Under the pieces are notes generated by a model. The model ran no database searches, was not told the origin of the DNA, and worked only from the letters and a program-made list of their open reading frames with translations. 64,000 nucleotides of DNA from CAYMUL01 sp964393605 (GTDB taxonomy: Bacteria; Bacteroidota; Ignavibacteria; Ignavibacteriales; Ignavibacteriaceae): NCBI GenBank assembly GCA_964393605.1, contig CAYMUL010000005.1:1-64000 (forward strand), in the 5' to 3' direction. The position numbers and the translations under genes were made by a program. The first letter of the stretch is position 1. Each line of letters opens with the position of its first letter. Of the stretch, positions 16,963 to 25,331 are shown piece after piece.

Positions 16963-18120
16963 TTAATTTCTACTTCTCTTCCCTATTACTTCGCTTTCTG
17001 TAATTGATGTTGGTTTAAAGTCAAATAATCTTTTAATAATTGGAGCAAACCGTTCGATAAGTCCAAAAATTAAGTTATAATATGAAGGATAATCAAATAT
17101 CATTCTATTTGGTGCACTCCAAATCACCTCAAATTCAATTTCACTCAGATCTAATTTCTTGATTATATATTTCCTCAAATCTTCAAGCTCAGATTTATTC
17201 GCAAATGGCTGCTTAATTAAATCCAAAGCTCTTTCCCTGGTTATAGCACCTGATAATACTTGTGCTGAGATATTTATCAATCTTTTATCAATGTTGAACT
17301 TTTGTGGCAACCAGTAAGACATAACAAACTTAGTAAACAAATTCTCGTGATGGTGTCCTCCATAATCTGTCCATCCATATTTTTCTTGAAGTAAATCTTT
17401 GGCTGATTGTTTTTGATACTCTAAGTAGTAAAATGGTCTTATGTCTTTAATTTTCTTAACTACACCTGCATAGATAATTTTTGAATAAGAAAACATTGGA
17501 TATGTTTTTAATTTTACATTCTGCCCAAATTTTTTATGTATATATTTTAATTGTTTATTATCTGAATATGTCCATTCTTTTGGTTGTTTTCCCTCAGATC
17601 GAAAATCATTTCCTCTAACAATAAATTTTATGTTTTCTTTTATTGCAATTTTATACATAACTGCTTTAATTGCCAAGTCTGTGGGGGTATCTGCCCAAGG
17701 AAGACCAGCTCTTAAATAGGATCGCAATAAATCCTTTACTTCTTCATAATTGATCACGTATGTTTCTAGATCAATAGATAAAGCACTTGTCACTTTGAAT
17801 ATATTTTGCACAGCTATTTCAGAATTAAATCCATTATCCAGATTTACTGCGAGCGGATTTATGCCGTGCTCTCGTAATAGTAATAACAGATATGAGCTGT
17901 CAACACCACCACTTACCCCAACTACACAATGATATTTATTTCTACCTTTACTTTTTTTCATCCTTTCGACAATCGATTCCCAATCCTTTTTACCTTTCTC
18001 ACCCTTAGGATATTCTCGCATCATTGTCTCTTGAAGTTTGCAAAAATTTGAAACCCCGGATTCATCAAATGAAATCCCGGGAATTGTATCAATCCAAATA
18101 CCTTTACTACATATTTTCAT
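16963..18120 (-). CDS. wbpG: N-acetyl sugar amidotransferase (WbpG/PseA type)
   Basis: 385 residues. Has an N-terminal CSKG-WIDTIPGISFDESGVS segment and the PP-loop ATP site VVGVSGGVDSSYLLLLL, then LAVNLDNGFNSE, typical of the family that forms acetamidino groups on amino sugars using ammonia from a HisH partner and HisF. HisF and HisH homologues follow directly (18125 and 18910), the same trio as in Pseudomonas O5 LPS and in acetamidino nonulosonate loci. The classic cysteine pairs near the N-terminus are partly missing. Confidence 0.85.
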   Translation of the reverse strand: MKICSKGIWIDTIPGISFDESGVSNFCKLQETMMREYPKGEKGKKDWESIVERMKKSKGRNKYHCVVGVSGGVDSSYLLLLLREHGINPLAVNLDNGFNSEIAVQNIFKVTSALSIDLETYVINYEEVKDLLRSYLRAGLPWADTPTDLAIKAVMYKIAIKENIKFIVRGNDFRSEGKQPKEWTYSDNKQLKYIHKKFGQNVKLKTYPMFSYSKIIYAGVVKKIKDIRPFYYLEYQKQSAKDLLQEKYGWTDYGGHHHENLFTKFVMSYWLPQKFNIDKRLINISAQVLSGAITRERALDLIKQPFANKSELEDLRKYIIKKLDLSEIEFEVIWSAPNRMIFDYPSYYNLIFGLIERFAPIIKRLFDFKPTSITESEVIGKRSRN

Positions 18121-18124
18121 AATT

Positions 18125-18889
18125 TTACTTTTTAATTAAAGATAATAATTGTGATTGAGTAGGATAATTTATAAGTACCGCTCTACGAGATCCATGATAG
18201 ACGAACATTGAACCTGCCCCAACCGCTGAAACATATGTTTTTTCAAGGACCTCCTTCATGTGGGCTAAATTACCTGCACCTCCAACTACTACTACCGGAA
18301 TGGTAACAGATTTTGAAATTTTTTCAGCTAAAACTAAATTATATCCTGACATCATCCCATCAAACTCTATTGAATTTATAATAATTTCACCGGCTCCTTT
18401 CTCCTCCATTAACTGGGCACATACCACAGGATCAAGTCCAGTGGGCTTTGTCCCTCCCATCGTGAAAATTTGTTCTGAACCAAAGATTCTCTTTTTTACA
18501 TCGAGCGAAACCGTTATAGTTGAACTACCAAAAGTTTCAGAAGCTTTTCTAATAAAGTCGGGATTTTCAACAGAAAAAGTATTAATAATAACTTTTTCTG
18601 CTCCAGCATTAATAATGGTTTTAATATCTTTTATGGTCCTTATCCCTCCGCCAACTGCGAAAGGCATATTGGCTTCGTCACCAACATTACGAACAAAGTC
18701 AAGAGATATAGTTCTTTTCTCTCTACTTGCAAGAATGTCTAAGAAAACCAATTCATCAGCTTGAAGATCATTAAAAATTTTCACTGCATTAATCGGATCG
18801 CCAATGTATCGATGCTCCTTGAACTTTACTGATTTAACAAGGCCTTGTCCCTTTAAAAGGAGAATAGGTATTACACGAGGTCTAAACAC
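18125..18889 (-). CDS. HisF-like cyclase subunit of a sugar amidotransferase complex
   Basis: 254 residues, a (beta/alpha)8 HisF barrel: RVIPILLLKGQGLVKSVKF at the start, MPFAVGGGIRTIKDIKTII, FGSSTITVSLDVKK, and a phosphate-site IPVVVVGGAGNLAHM. No other histidine genes are near; it sits between WbpG and HisH homologues, so it is the glycan-dedicated paralogue that channels ammonia to the amidotransferase. Five bases separate it from wbpG. Confidence 0.88.
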   Translation of the reverse strand: MFRPRVIPILLLKGQGLVKSVKFKEHRYIGDPINAVKIFNDLQADELVFLDILASREKRTISLDFVRNVGDEANMPFAVGGGIRTIKDIKTIINAGAEKVIINTFSVENPDFIRKASETFGSSTITVSLDVKKRIFGSEQIFTMGGTKPTGLDPVVCAQLMEEKGAGEIIINSIEFDGMMSGYNLVLAEKISKSVTIPVVVVGGAGNLAHMKEVLEKTYVSAVGAGSMFVYHGSRRAVLINYPTQSQLLSLIKK

Positions 18890-18909
18890 TTATTTTATGC
18901 CTAATTATT

Positions 18910-19521
18910 CTAGATTTTGATGAAGTTCTTCAATATTATCTCCCCACAATTATGGCTTTTCTCTGGATGGAACTGAGTGCCGAAAATATTTATTTTTTCG
19001 ATTGAAGAAGTGAAAGTAGATTCATACTCTGTTGTAGTTAGGATATCCACATGATTATTGCATTTAATGAAATAAGAATGAACATAATAAAACATGGCTT
19101 CATTCGGTAAATCTTTCAGAAGTAATGATTCTTTATTTTTCTCAGCTGTATTCCAGCCCATATGTGGTATTTTATATCTTAGAGTGTCTTTGATATTAAA
19201 TCTCACTACTTCCGCATCAAACCAACCTAATCCCTTAACGTTTCCTTCTTCACTGTGCTTAGCCATTAATTGCATCCCTAAACAGATACCAAGAATTGGA
19301 ATTTTCTTTATGATTACCATTTCATTTAATAAATCCCAAATACCAGATTCTTTTAGCCTCTTTACCCCATTTGCAAAATGACCTACGCCTGGAAGAACAA
19401 GTTTTTCGGCCTTTGCAATTACAGTTGAGTCACTAGAAATTATTACATTAGCACCTACCTTTTGAAATTTCTTCTGAACAGAACGCAGATTACCCATACC
19501 ATAATCAATTATGGCGATCAT
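18910..19521 (-). CDS. HisH-like glutamine amidotransferase subunit
   Basis: 203 residues. Class I glutaminase with the nucleophile in ILGICLGMQLMA and the His-Glu pair in GTQFHPEKSH. Begins MIAIIDYGMGNLRSVQKKF. It supplies ammonia to the HisF/WbpG complex. It overlaps the formyltransferase-like gene by 17 bp. Confidence 0.9.
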   Translation of the reverse strand: MIAIIDYGMGNLRSVQKKFQKVGANVIISSDSTVIAKAEKLVLPGVGHFANGVKRLKESGIWDLLNEMVIIKKIPILGICLGMQLMAKHSEEGNVKGLGWFDAEVVRFNIKDTLRYKIPHMGWNTAEKNKESLLLKDLPNEAMFYYVHSYFIKCNNHVDILTTTEYESTFTSSIEKINIFGTQFHPEKSHNCGEIILKNFIKI

Positions 19522-20305
19522 AAATATATCTCATACTATAAATTATTGTACGTCTTATAACTCTGTAAGTTATTTTAACATTAAATATTATCCATTCTTT
19601 CATATTAGGCAAAGTATATAATTTCCCAAATTTTTCAATATAATTAGATAGCTGAACATTTTTTTCCAATAAATCCAATGCTGAAAGCATCAGACCACTC
19701 GAAGCTCCGTAAATTCTTCTTGAAACACTGCGTAAGGTCTCGCCATATTCTATATTATAAAATTTCTCTACGACAGGAGCTCCTTTATCTAAGCCTATAT
19801 TCAACTTTTGAATGGTGACTCCAATTTCATTTTCCCCATTGTAAAGTTCCCAAAAAAAAGAAGGTTGGCCTCTATAATAACGCATATTCCCATGATGATA
19901 AGATAAAACGCCGAATGGTGGGATCTCTAGAATATTTTCTCTTAAAATTCTTCCGAAACCACCAACATATACTAAAACATCAAAACTAAATTCCTTCATT
20001 GGTGCTAGATTTTCCTCATCAAAAGGTTTTGATATTTTAATAATTTTTATATTTTTCCTATCAAAATAATCCACCGTATCGTATTTCTTTTCCTTTGGTA
20101 GGAATATTTTTTTAAGCAACATTATTATAATATAGCCACCTCTACCCCTTCTCAAGTGCCATTTAAGTTTTTCATATCTACTTACTGAACTATTTTCATC
20201 TAAAAAGCAGCAAACGGGGTGATGACGAGAAGCTGCAAGTATTATTTCAAGGACCGCTTTGCGAAAATCATTTAGCGAAGGCCCACATAAAAATGCAATT
20301 TTCAA
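19505..20305 (-). CDS. Formyltransferase-fold protein
   Basis: 266 residues. The central part has LVYVGGFGRILRENILEIPP, GVLSYHHGNMRYYRGQPSFF, and GVTIQKLNIGLDKGAPV, the layout of methionyl-tRNA formyltransferase-like enzymes (catalytic N-x-H replaced by the YHHGN segment). Related enzymes N-formylate amino sugars with formyl-tetrahydrofolate. The operon context suggests N-formylation of a 3- or 4-amino sugar; the substrate is not known. Confidence 0.78.
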   Translation of the reverse strand: MKIAFLCGPSLNDFRKAVLEIILAASRHHPVCCFLDENSSVSRYEKLKWHLRRGRGGYIIIMLLKKIFLPKEKKYDTVDYFDRKNIKIIKISKPFDEENLAPMKEFSFDVLVYVGGFGRILRENILEIPPFGVLSYHHGNMRYYRGQPSFFWELYNGENEIGVTIQKLNIGLDKGAPVVEKFYNIEYGETLRSVSRRIYGASSGLMLSALDLLEKNVQLSNYIEKFGKLYTLPNMKEWIIFNVKITYRVIRRTIIYSMRYIYDRHN

Positions 20306-21189
20306 TAAAATCTATTCCTCCTTACAAAACCAAAGTTTTTTCCTTTTATTTTTCTTTTTATATAAATAAATATTCCAGTTACTTTTACCGACAATTCATA
20401 AATATCGGCCTCATCCCGTATATCAAGTCGTTTTAATTGAAATAAGTCTGTGTTTATATCGTTAAACCATAAATCACATGTGACACCAGCTTCGTATCCA
20501 TTTTCTTTTAAATAATTTATTTCTCTTTCACTGTAATCACCATTAGGATATGAAAATATACGAATTTTAAGACCGAATTTCTGCTCTAATTGTATTTTGG
20601 AATTTCGAATCTCCGTGCGCGATTCTTCGTCTGTACAATAGGGTAAACATGGATGATTCATAGAATGAGATTGAAAATCGATATTTTTGGACATCTCAAT
20701 GATTTCACTTTTTGAAAGCGCAAAACGTTGATAAAGAGAACATTTATTTGTTTTCTGATGTGTTTCCAAATACTCAATTCTTTTAATATTAGTAAGTTTT
20801 TTTAACTTCTCCTTAGTTATTTCATCCAGATCCTGCTTGAACCAATATTGCTTATCAGTATCAACTATATCAGAACATAAAAAAATTGTTATTGGAATAT
20901 TCAGTTTTTTTATAATAGGTAATAGATTATAGTTTCCTCGATGGCCATCATCCAACGTTATTATTATGGACTTAGGAGGTAATGAGCTCAAATCATTTCT
21001 TCGCTTTGCAATAATAAAATCTTGAAAAGATATAATATTATATTTATTTTTTAAGAAAGAAAAGTGATTCAAGGCATTTTTAGGACTAATGTCATGATAT
21101 AGAATTATTGTCACTTTCCTTTTTTGAATTATCTCTCGTATAAAAAAAGGGATGCCACTGAAATGAAGCAAAAAGTAAATAATTTTCAT
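20302..21189 (-). CDS. Polysaccharide deacetylase (NodB family)
   Basis: 295 residues. Canonical NodB motif 1 (IIITLDDGHRGNY), motif 2 (DFQSHSMNHPCLP) and a late RIFSYPNGDYSE. An N-terminal hydrophobic stretch may anchor it. It is unlike the two paralogues at 10810 and 12790. Overlaps both neighbours by four bases. Expected to remove N-acetyl groups from a glycan. Confidence 0.87.
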   Translation of the reverse strand: MKIIYFLLHFSGIPFFIREIIQKRKVTIILYHDISPKNALNHFSFLKNKYNIISFQDFIIAKRRNDLSSLPPKSIIITLDDGHRGNYNLLPIIKKLNIPITIFLCSDIVDTDKQYWFKQDLDEITKEKLKKLTNIKRIEYLETHQKTNKCSLYQRFALSKSEIIEMSKNIDFQSHSMNHPCLPYCTDEESRTEIRNSKIQLEQKFGLKIRIFSYPNGDYSEREINYLKENGYEAGVTCDLWFNDINTDLFQLKRLDIRDEADIYELSVKVTGIFIYIKRKIKGKNFGFVRRNRFY

Positions 21190-22121
21190 TTACTCTCAAG
21201 AATAGAGTTCATATAAATAGATTTTATTTGCTTGGCAACAGAAATACTATTTAAATAATTTATGTTTTCTCGCCCTCGCGTCCTCTTACCGAAATCAATT
21301 GCCCTTTTGATATTTGCTGCAACCTCTTGAGGATTAAAGTCAACAATAAAACATCCCGCTGTCTTTGCAATTAATAATCGTGTATCTCCAACATCAGTCG
21401 CCACGATAGGACAGTTACATGCCATAGCCTCCTTGATAACATTTGGTGAACCTTCATGCAGAGATGTCAGCAAAAGTAGGTCAACAGCATTGTAATAAAT
21501 GTATACCTCCTCTCTTGGGATATTATTTAAGGTTACCAAATGGATTTCAGAATAACTCCCCTTTACAATTTCAAAAGCTGCTTTGGCAAGTTCGAAATTT
21601 TTTTCTGGTCTGGCTGGATTGGATGGAAACAAAATATAATATGAATTACTATCCCACCCCAATTTCTGCCTAGCATAACTCAAATCAATTTGTCGATATT
21701 TTTCAAAACTTACCCCATTAGGTTGTACTCTAACCTTTTTCGGTCCAATAATTTTTTGCATTGCTACGGTTTTCACTATAGTGGTGGTCCAAAAGTATCT
21801 TACAAATATTAATATTACTAGTTTCATTTGAGGGCTGATTTCAATTAAATCACTTCCCATCAATGAGACAATAACTGGTCTTCTTGTCGCTAGTCTAGCT
21901 AAAAAACCACAAAACGAATAATGCGCATGGATGATCTCTGGTTTAACTTTATATATGAACCACATTAATGGGAACAAATTTCTAAGATAGCCAATAAAAC
22001 CCTTACCGGTTATATGGAAATAAACGACTTCAACACCTATTTGCGTGAGTGAATCGCCTTGATTATAAATTATTGGATCTTTCTGAACTCGATTCCCACT
22101 ACCAATAAACAAAACTCTCAT
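21186..22121 (-). CDS. Glycosyltransferase family 4
   Basis: 311 residues, GT-B fold. N-terminal IHAHYSFCGFLARL and RPVIVSLMGSDLI; C-terminal donor site EGSPNVIKEAMACNCPIVAT with the E-x7-E pair. Adds a sugar to the lipid-linked repeat unit in the cytoplasm. Shorter than typical (350-380) but complete in motifs. Confidence 0.87.
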   Translation of the reverse strand: MRVLFIGSGNRVQKDPIIYNQGDSLTQIGVEVVYFHITGKGFIGYLRNLFPLMWFIYKVKPEIIHAHYSFCGFLARLATRRPVIVSLMGSDLIEISPQMKLVILIFVRYFWTTTIVKTVAMQKIIGPKKVRVQPNGVSFEKYRQIDLSYARQKLGWDSNSYYILFPSNPARPEKNFELAKAAFEIVKGSYSEIHLVTLNNIPREEVYIYYNAVDLLLLTSLHEGSPNVIKEAMACNCPIVATDVGDTRLLIAKTAGCFIVDFNPQEVAANIKRAIDFGKRTRGRENINYLNSISVAKQIKSIYMNSILESK

Positions 22122-22132
22122 GACTATTAAAA

Positions 22133-23158
22133 TTACTTTTTCTCAATAAATTCAATAATAGAATTTGAATATTCCCTTTCTAGTATACTACTACCTTCAA
22201 CATAGTTAAATTTGTTCTCATCCTCATCTAATAACCAATAATATTTTGAAAATGTTATTGTGTAAGGGCCAAAATAAACACATTGAAACTCTAATAAATA
22301 GAACTGGTTATTTGAGTAAGCGATGTCCAAGCTAATATTGGGAACATTTATTAGTAGCTTACACTTTTGTGCATACTCTAATATCCCAGATGGGATTTCT
22401 TTAGAAAACTCACGAAGTCCACTACCACTTGCTCTGAAATCGTTATCCTTTATATGACGCTTTAATAAATAATACTTGTTTCCATAAATCAATATTTTGT
22501 AGTCGTGAGTCAGCTCTTCAATAAAATCTTGTAGTATAAATTTCTTGCGGTATTTACTTTCTTGCCTGTATCCACGGTATTTCATAAATCGTGCTTTTTC
22601 CCAAACTTCACTCAAATAATTCCGTGTTCTACTTAATTTCTTAATGTTTTTTCTCAATTCAATACGATTGTTACTTAATCGCACACCATCACTCATAGCC
22701 CCCTCTGACGTTTTATATACAATTGGAAATTGAATTCTGTCAATATTTACTTCTTCGAGTGATCCAAACACATTTGATTTTAAATTAGATAAATAAATAT
22801 CGTTGAACTGATATCTTAATAGTTCCATAAAGACTTTGTTGTTATGAGCTCTTAAATATTTAAAGTTTGGAATTACCCATGCCTTGCATAATTCCAAGTA
22901 ATGTACTATATCTTCAATGAAGCTTTTGTAGTGATAACCAGAATCTTCTGTAGACGTATAAATTACTTTTTTGCCCGCCCAATAACTTGAGGGCTTATTA
23001 ATTACCTCTGACAAATAGACGAAAATAATTTCATACCCAGTATCGGAAAAATATTTTGTTAATAAGTCCTTATCCATGCCTGAATTATAAGGAATTGCAT
23101 CATATTTTGATCCAAAGAAACCATGATAATCTATAAGAGCATAAATTTTTTCCATCAA
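22133..23158 (-). CDS. ATP-grasp-like ligase
   Basis: 341 residues. FPIVYKTSEGAMSDGVRL resembles the ATP-grasp lysine/glycine-rich segment; KFILQDFIEELTHDYKIL and a C-terminal SLDIAYSNNQFYLLEFQCVY fit the D-x-A and E-x-N metal-binding strands of RimK/D-Ala-ligase-like enzymes, although the last Asn is replaced (EFQ). It may attach an amino acid or similar carboxylate to the glycan. The next gene is CapA-like, a pairing seen in polyglutamate-type chemistry. Confidence 0.62.
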   Translation of the reverse strand: MMEKIYALIDYHGFFGSKYDAIPYNSGMDKDLLTKYFSDTGYEIIFVYLSEVINKPSSYWAGKKVIYTSTEDSGYHYKSFIEDIVHYLELCKAWVIPNFKYLRAHNNKVFMELLRYQFNDIYLSNLKSNVFGSLEEVNIDRIQFPIVYKTSEGAMSDGVRLSNNRIELRKNIKKLSRTRNYLSEVWEKARFMKYRGYRQESKYRKKFILQDFIEELTHDYKILIYGNKYYLLKRHIKDNDFRASGSGLREFSKEIPSGILEYAQKCKLLINVPNISLDIAYSNNQFYLLEFQCVYFGPYTITFSKYYWLLDEDENKFNYVEGSSILEREYSNSIIEFIEKK

Positions 23159-23163
23159 CAGCC

Positions 23164-24243
23164 CTATTCGGTTTCTTTTATTTTTCTAAATATAAAACGC
23201 TTGAATCTAACTATTTTTACAAACAAAGTTATATCCTTTCGTGAAAAGTGTTCCCAAAAAGGGCGAATATATTTGTACATCTGATAATAGAAATGCCAAG
23301 GTATATTATAACGTATAATGTAATTAAATAATATATTTCTTATTTGAAGTTTTGATTTATCTCCCTCCATAATACTCATTTCATTTAATTCATTCTTAAC
23401 TATTGCCGTTGATATTAACCGATGATTTTTCTTGAATGTCACGTTAACAATCAAACCACTTTTTTTACTTTTGCTTAATGGGTATACTATTCCATCTGAT
23501 ACTACATCATCGAAACAAAAATTACCTAAGGAATAAAACACGTACCTATCTTTATAAATTTCAAAGGGTTGAATAGTATGGGAGTGGTGCCCAATAATAA
23601 GATCAGCCCCTGCATCTATAAGCTTTCTCGCGAGATTAGGTTGGTCTTTATCTGGGAAGAAACCCCCTTCAACATTCCCCCCCCAATGCAACAATAGAAC
23701 CACATGATCAGCAGCCTGCTTGTATTGATTAATTTCTGATAATACTTTTTTTTCATCAAAAGTATTAACACTTACTCTCGCATCCGAAGGAATATTTGGG
23801 TTGGTATCAGTGGTTACATAATTTAATAGACAAACATTAATCTCATCTTTAGTGATAAATAAGGGTTTTGAAACCTTTTCCATATTGGAATTAAGTTCAG
23901 CACCAAACCAATTAATTTCTGCTGTCTTTAAAAATAGAGTTGTCTTTATAAAACCATCCTCTAAATTATCATATACATGATTATGAGCTAATGTCACAAT
24001 GTCCAACCCAATACTTTTAAGGTAATTCAATGCTTCAACACTCGTACTTAATCGTGGTTTTTTATAAATATTTTCACCCTTTTCACCCTTAGCCAAACAT
24101 TCAAGGTTTCCAATAACAAAATCAGAAGATGAGAGTGCAGCGCCAACCTTTGAGAAAGGATTTAATCCCTCGCTATAAGCTGTTATATATTGATTATTGA
24201 AGCTTATATCTCCTAAAAAAGAAATTTTCACTAGTTTAAACAT
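23164..24243 (-). CDS. CapA family (PGA-capsule metallophosphatase-like) protein
   Basis: 359 residues. Calcineurin-like motifs of the CapA/PgsA family: ISFLGDISFNNQY, FVIGNLECLAKG, VTLAHNHVYDN, VLLLHWGGN, and DLIIGHHSHTIQPFE followed by FYSLGNFCFDD. No signal peptide is seen, unlike many CapA proteins, so it may act in the cytoplasm. Overlaps the upstream glycosyltransferase by 13 bp. Confidence 0.88.
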   Translation of the reverse strand: MFKLVKISFLGDISFNNQYITAYSEGLNPFSKVGAALSSSDFVIGNLECLAKGEKGENIYKKPRLSTSVEALNYLKSIGLDIVTLAHNHVYDNLEDGFIKTTLFLKTAEINWFGAELNSNMEKVSKPLFITKDEINVCLLNYVTTDTNPNIPSDARVSVNTFDEKKVLSEINQYKQAADHVVLLLHWGGNVEGGFFPDKDQPNLARKLIDAGADLIIGHHSHTIQPFEIYKDRYVFYSLGNFCFDDVVSDGIVYPLSKSKKSGLIVNVTFKKNHRLISTAIVKNELNEMSIMEGDKSKLQIRNILFNYIIRYNIPWHFYYQMYKYIRPFWEHFSRKDITLFVKIVRFKRFIFRKIKETE

Positions 24244-25331
24244 TCCCTATATTTTTCTACATAGCCTTCAACCATCTTTTTTATATCAAATTTGTTTTGG
24301 ACAGTTAATCTTGCTTCATTGCCCATTACTATTTTCATGCCTGGGTTCTCCATTATATTCATAATTGCTGTTGCAATTTTGATTGGATCGTTGTCTTTAA
24401 CTAAAATACCGAAAGCATTATTTACTAATTCCCTAGTTCCCCCACTATCGGTCGCTATAATGGGCTTACCGAGAGCTGCTAATTCTAATAAAGAATTTGA
24501 AATACCCTCACCATGCCCATTTAATGTTGTAAACTGTATGCCAATTTCACAAATATTCATTAAATTTTCTACATCTTTCCATGCAGGATAAAATTTAATC
24601 CCCTCTACTAAATTAGGAGGAATCTTTTTTTGATAATAACTATAATTCCCTTCACCAACCCCAATGAATATAATGTTATCTTTTTGTGCGAGAACTAACT
24701 CTGCAACGCGTAAGAATACATTATAATCTTTACTAGGAGAAAAAGAAGCAAACATTCCGATTATATTCTTAGTTTTTATCCCAATTTTTTCTCTAATAAC
24801 ATCTTTTTCGGTTAAATTAGATATTCTCGTAAAATCTAAACCATTATAAATTACAAAAGACTTACTTCGTGGTGGTTTGTAAATATTTAATCCTGCAATA
24901 GAATTAGAAATAATTACATCCGAAAGTAAAAAAGGAATAAAGTCAATCAAATATCTTCTTTTATAATTATTTGGTGCCGCACCAATTTGTGAATTGATTA
25001 ATTTTATTTTTAAAAATAATTTAGCAGGTAAAGAATACAAGGTAACCAGACCTGTCCAAGTGTGAATAATATCGGGCTTAAACATTTTACAAACCTTGTA
25101 AAATTCCACAAATGGACCGTACGCTATCTTACTACTCTTTTTAATTTGAATAATTTTGTCCATAATATCACGAGGAATATCATATTGAATCTCGGGATGT
25201 ATTACGACTATGCGATAATCAATATTTTCTTTTTGAATTGCCTTTAGCAATTCAAGAAGTCGCCTTTCTTTACCTCCTCGACGGAATCCATCAATGAAAT
25301 ACACAATTTTCATTGATTTTGCTTCATCCAC
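24231..25331 (-). CDS. Glycosyltransferase family 4
   Basis: 366 residues, GT-B fold. DGFRRGGKERRLLELL near the start, KPDIIHTWTGLVTLYSLP, and the donor motif GISNSLLELAALGKPIIATD. ATG at 25313, inside the annotated start, is also possible. Cytoplasmic repeat-unit assembly. Overlaps AsnB-like gene by 22 bp. Confidence 0.87.
   Translation of the reverse strand: MDEAKSMKIVYFIDGFRRGGKERRLLELLKAIQKENIDYRIVVIHPEIQYDIPRDIMDKIIQIKKSSKIAYGPFVEFYKVCKMFKPDIIHTWTGLVTLYSLPAKLFLKIKLINSQIGAAPNNYKRRYLIDFIPFLLSDVIISNSIAGLNIYKPPRSKSFVIYNGLDFTRISNLTEKDVIREKIGIKTKNIIGMFASFSPSKDYNVFLRVAELVLAQKDNIIFIGVGEGNYSYYQKKIPPNLVEGIKFYPAWKDVENLMNICEIGIQFTTLNGHGEGISNSLLELAALGKPIIATDSGGTRELVNNAFGILVKDNDPIKIATAIMNIMENPGMKIVMGNEARLTVQNKFDIKKMVEGYVEKYRECLN

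Noticed and set aside
18258..18764. 168-residue plus-strand frame opposite hisF
   Set aside because: Shadow of a well-supported gene on the other strand.
18125..19521. HisF and HisH as part of histidine biosynthesis
   Set aside because: No other his genes are near, and both are coupled to a WbpG-type amidotransferase.
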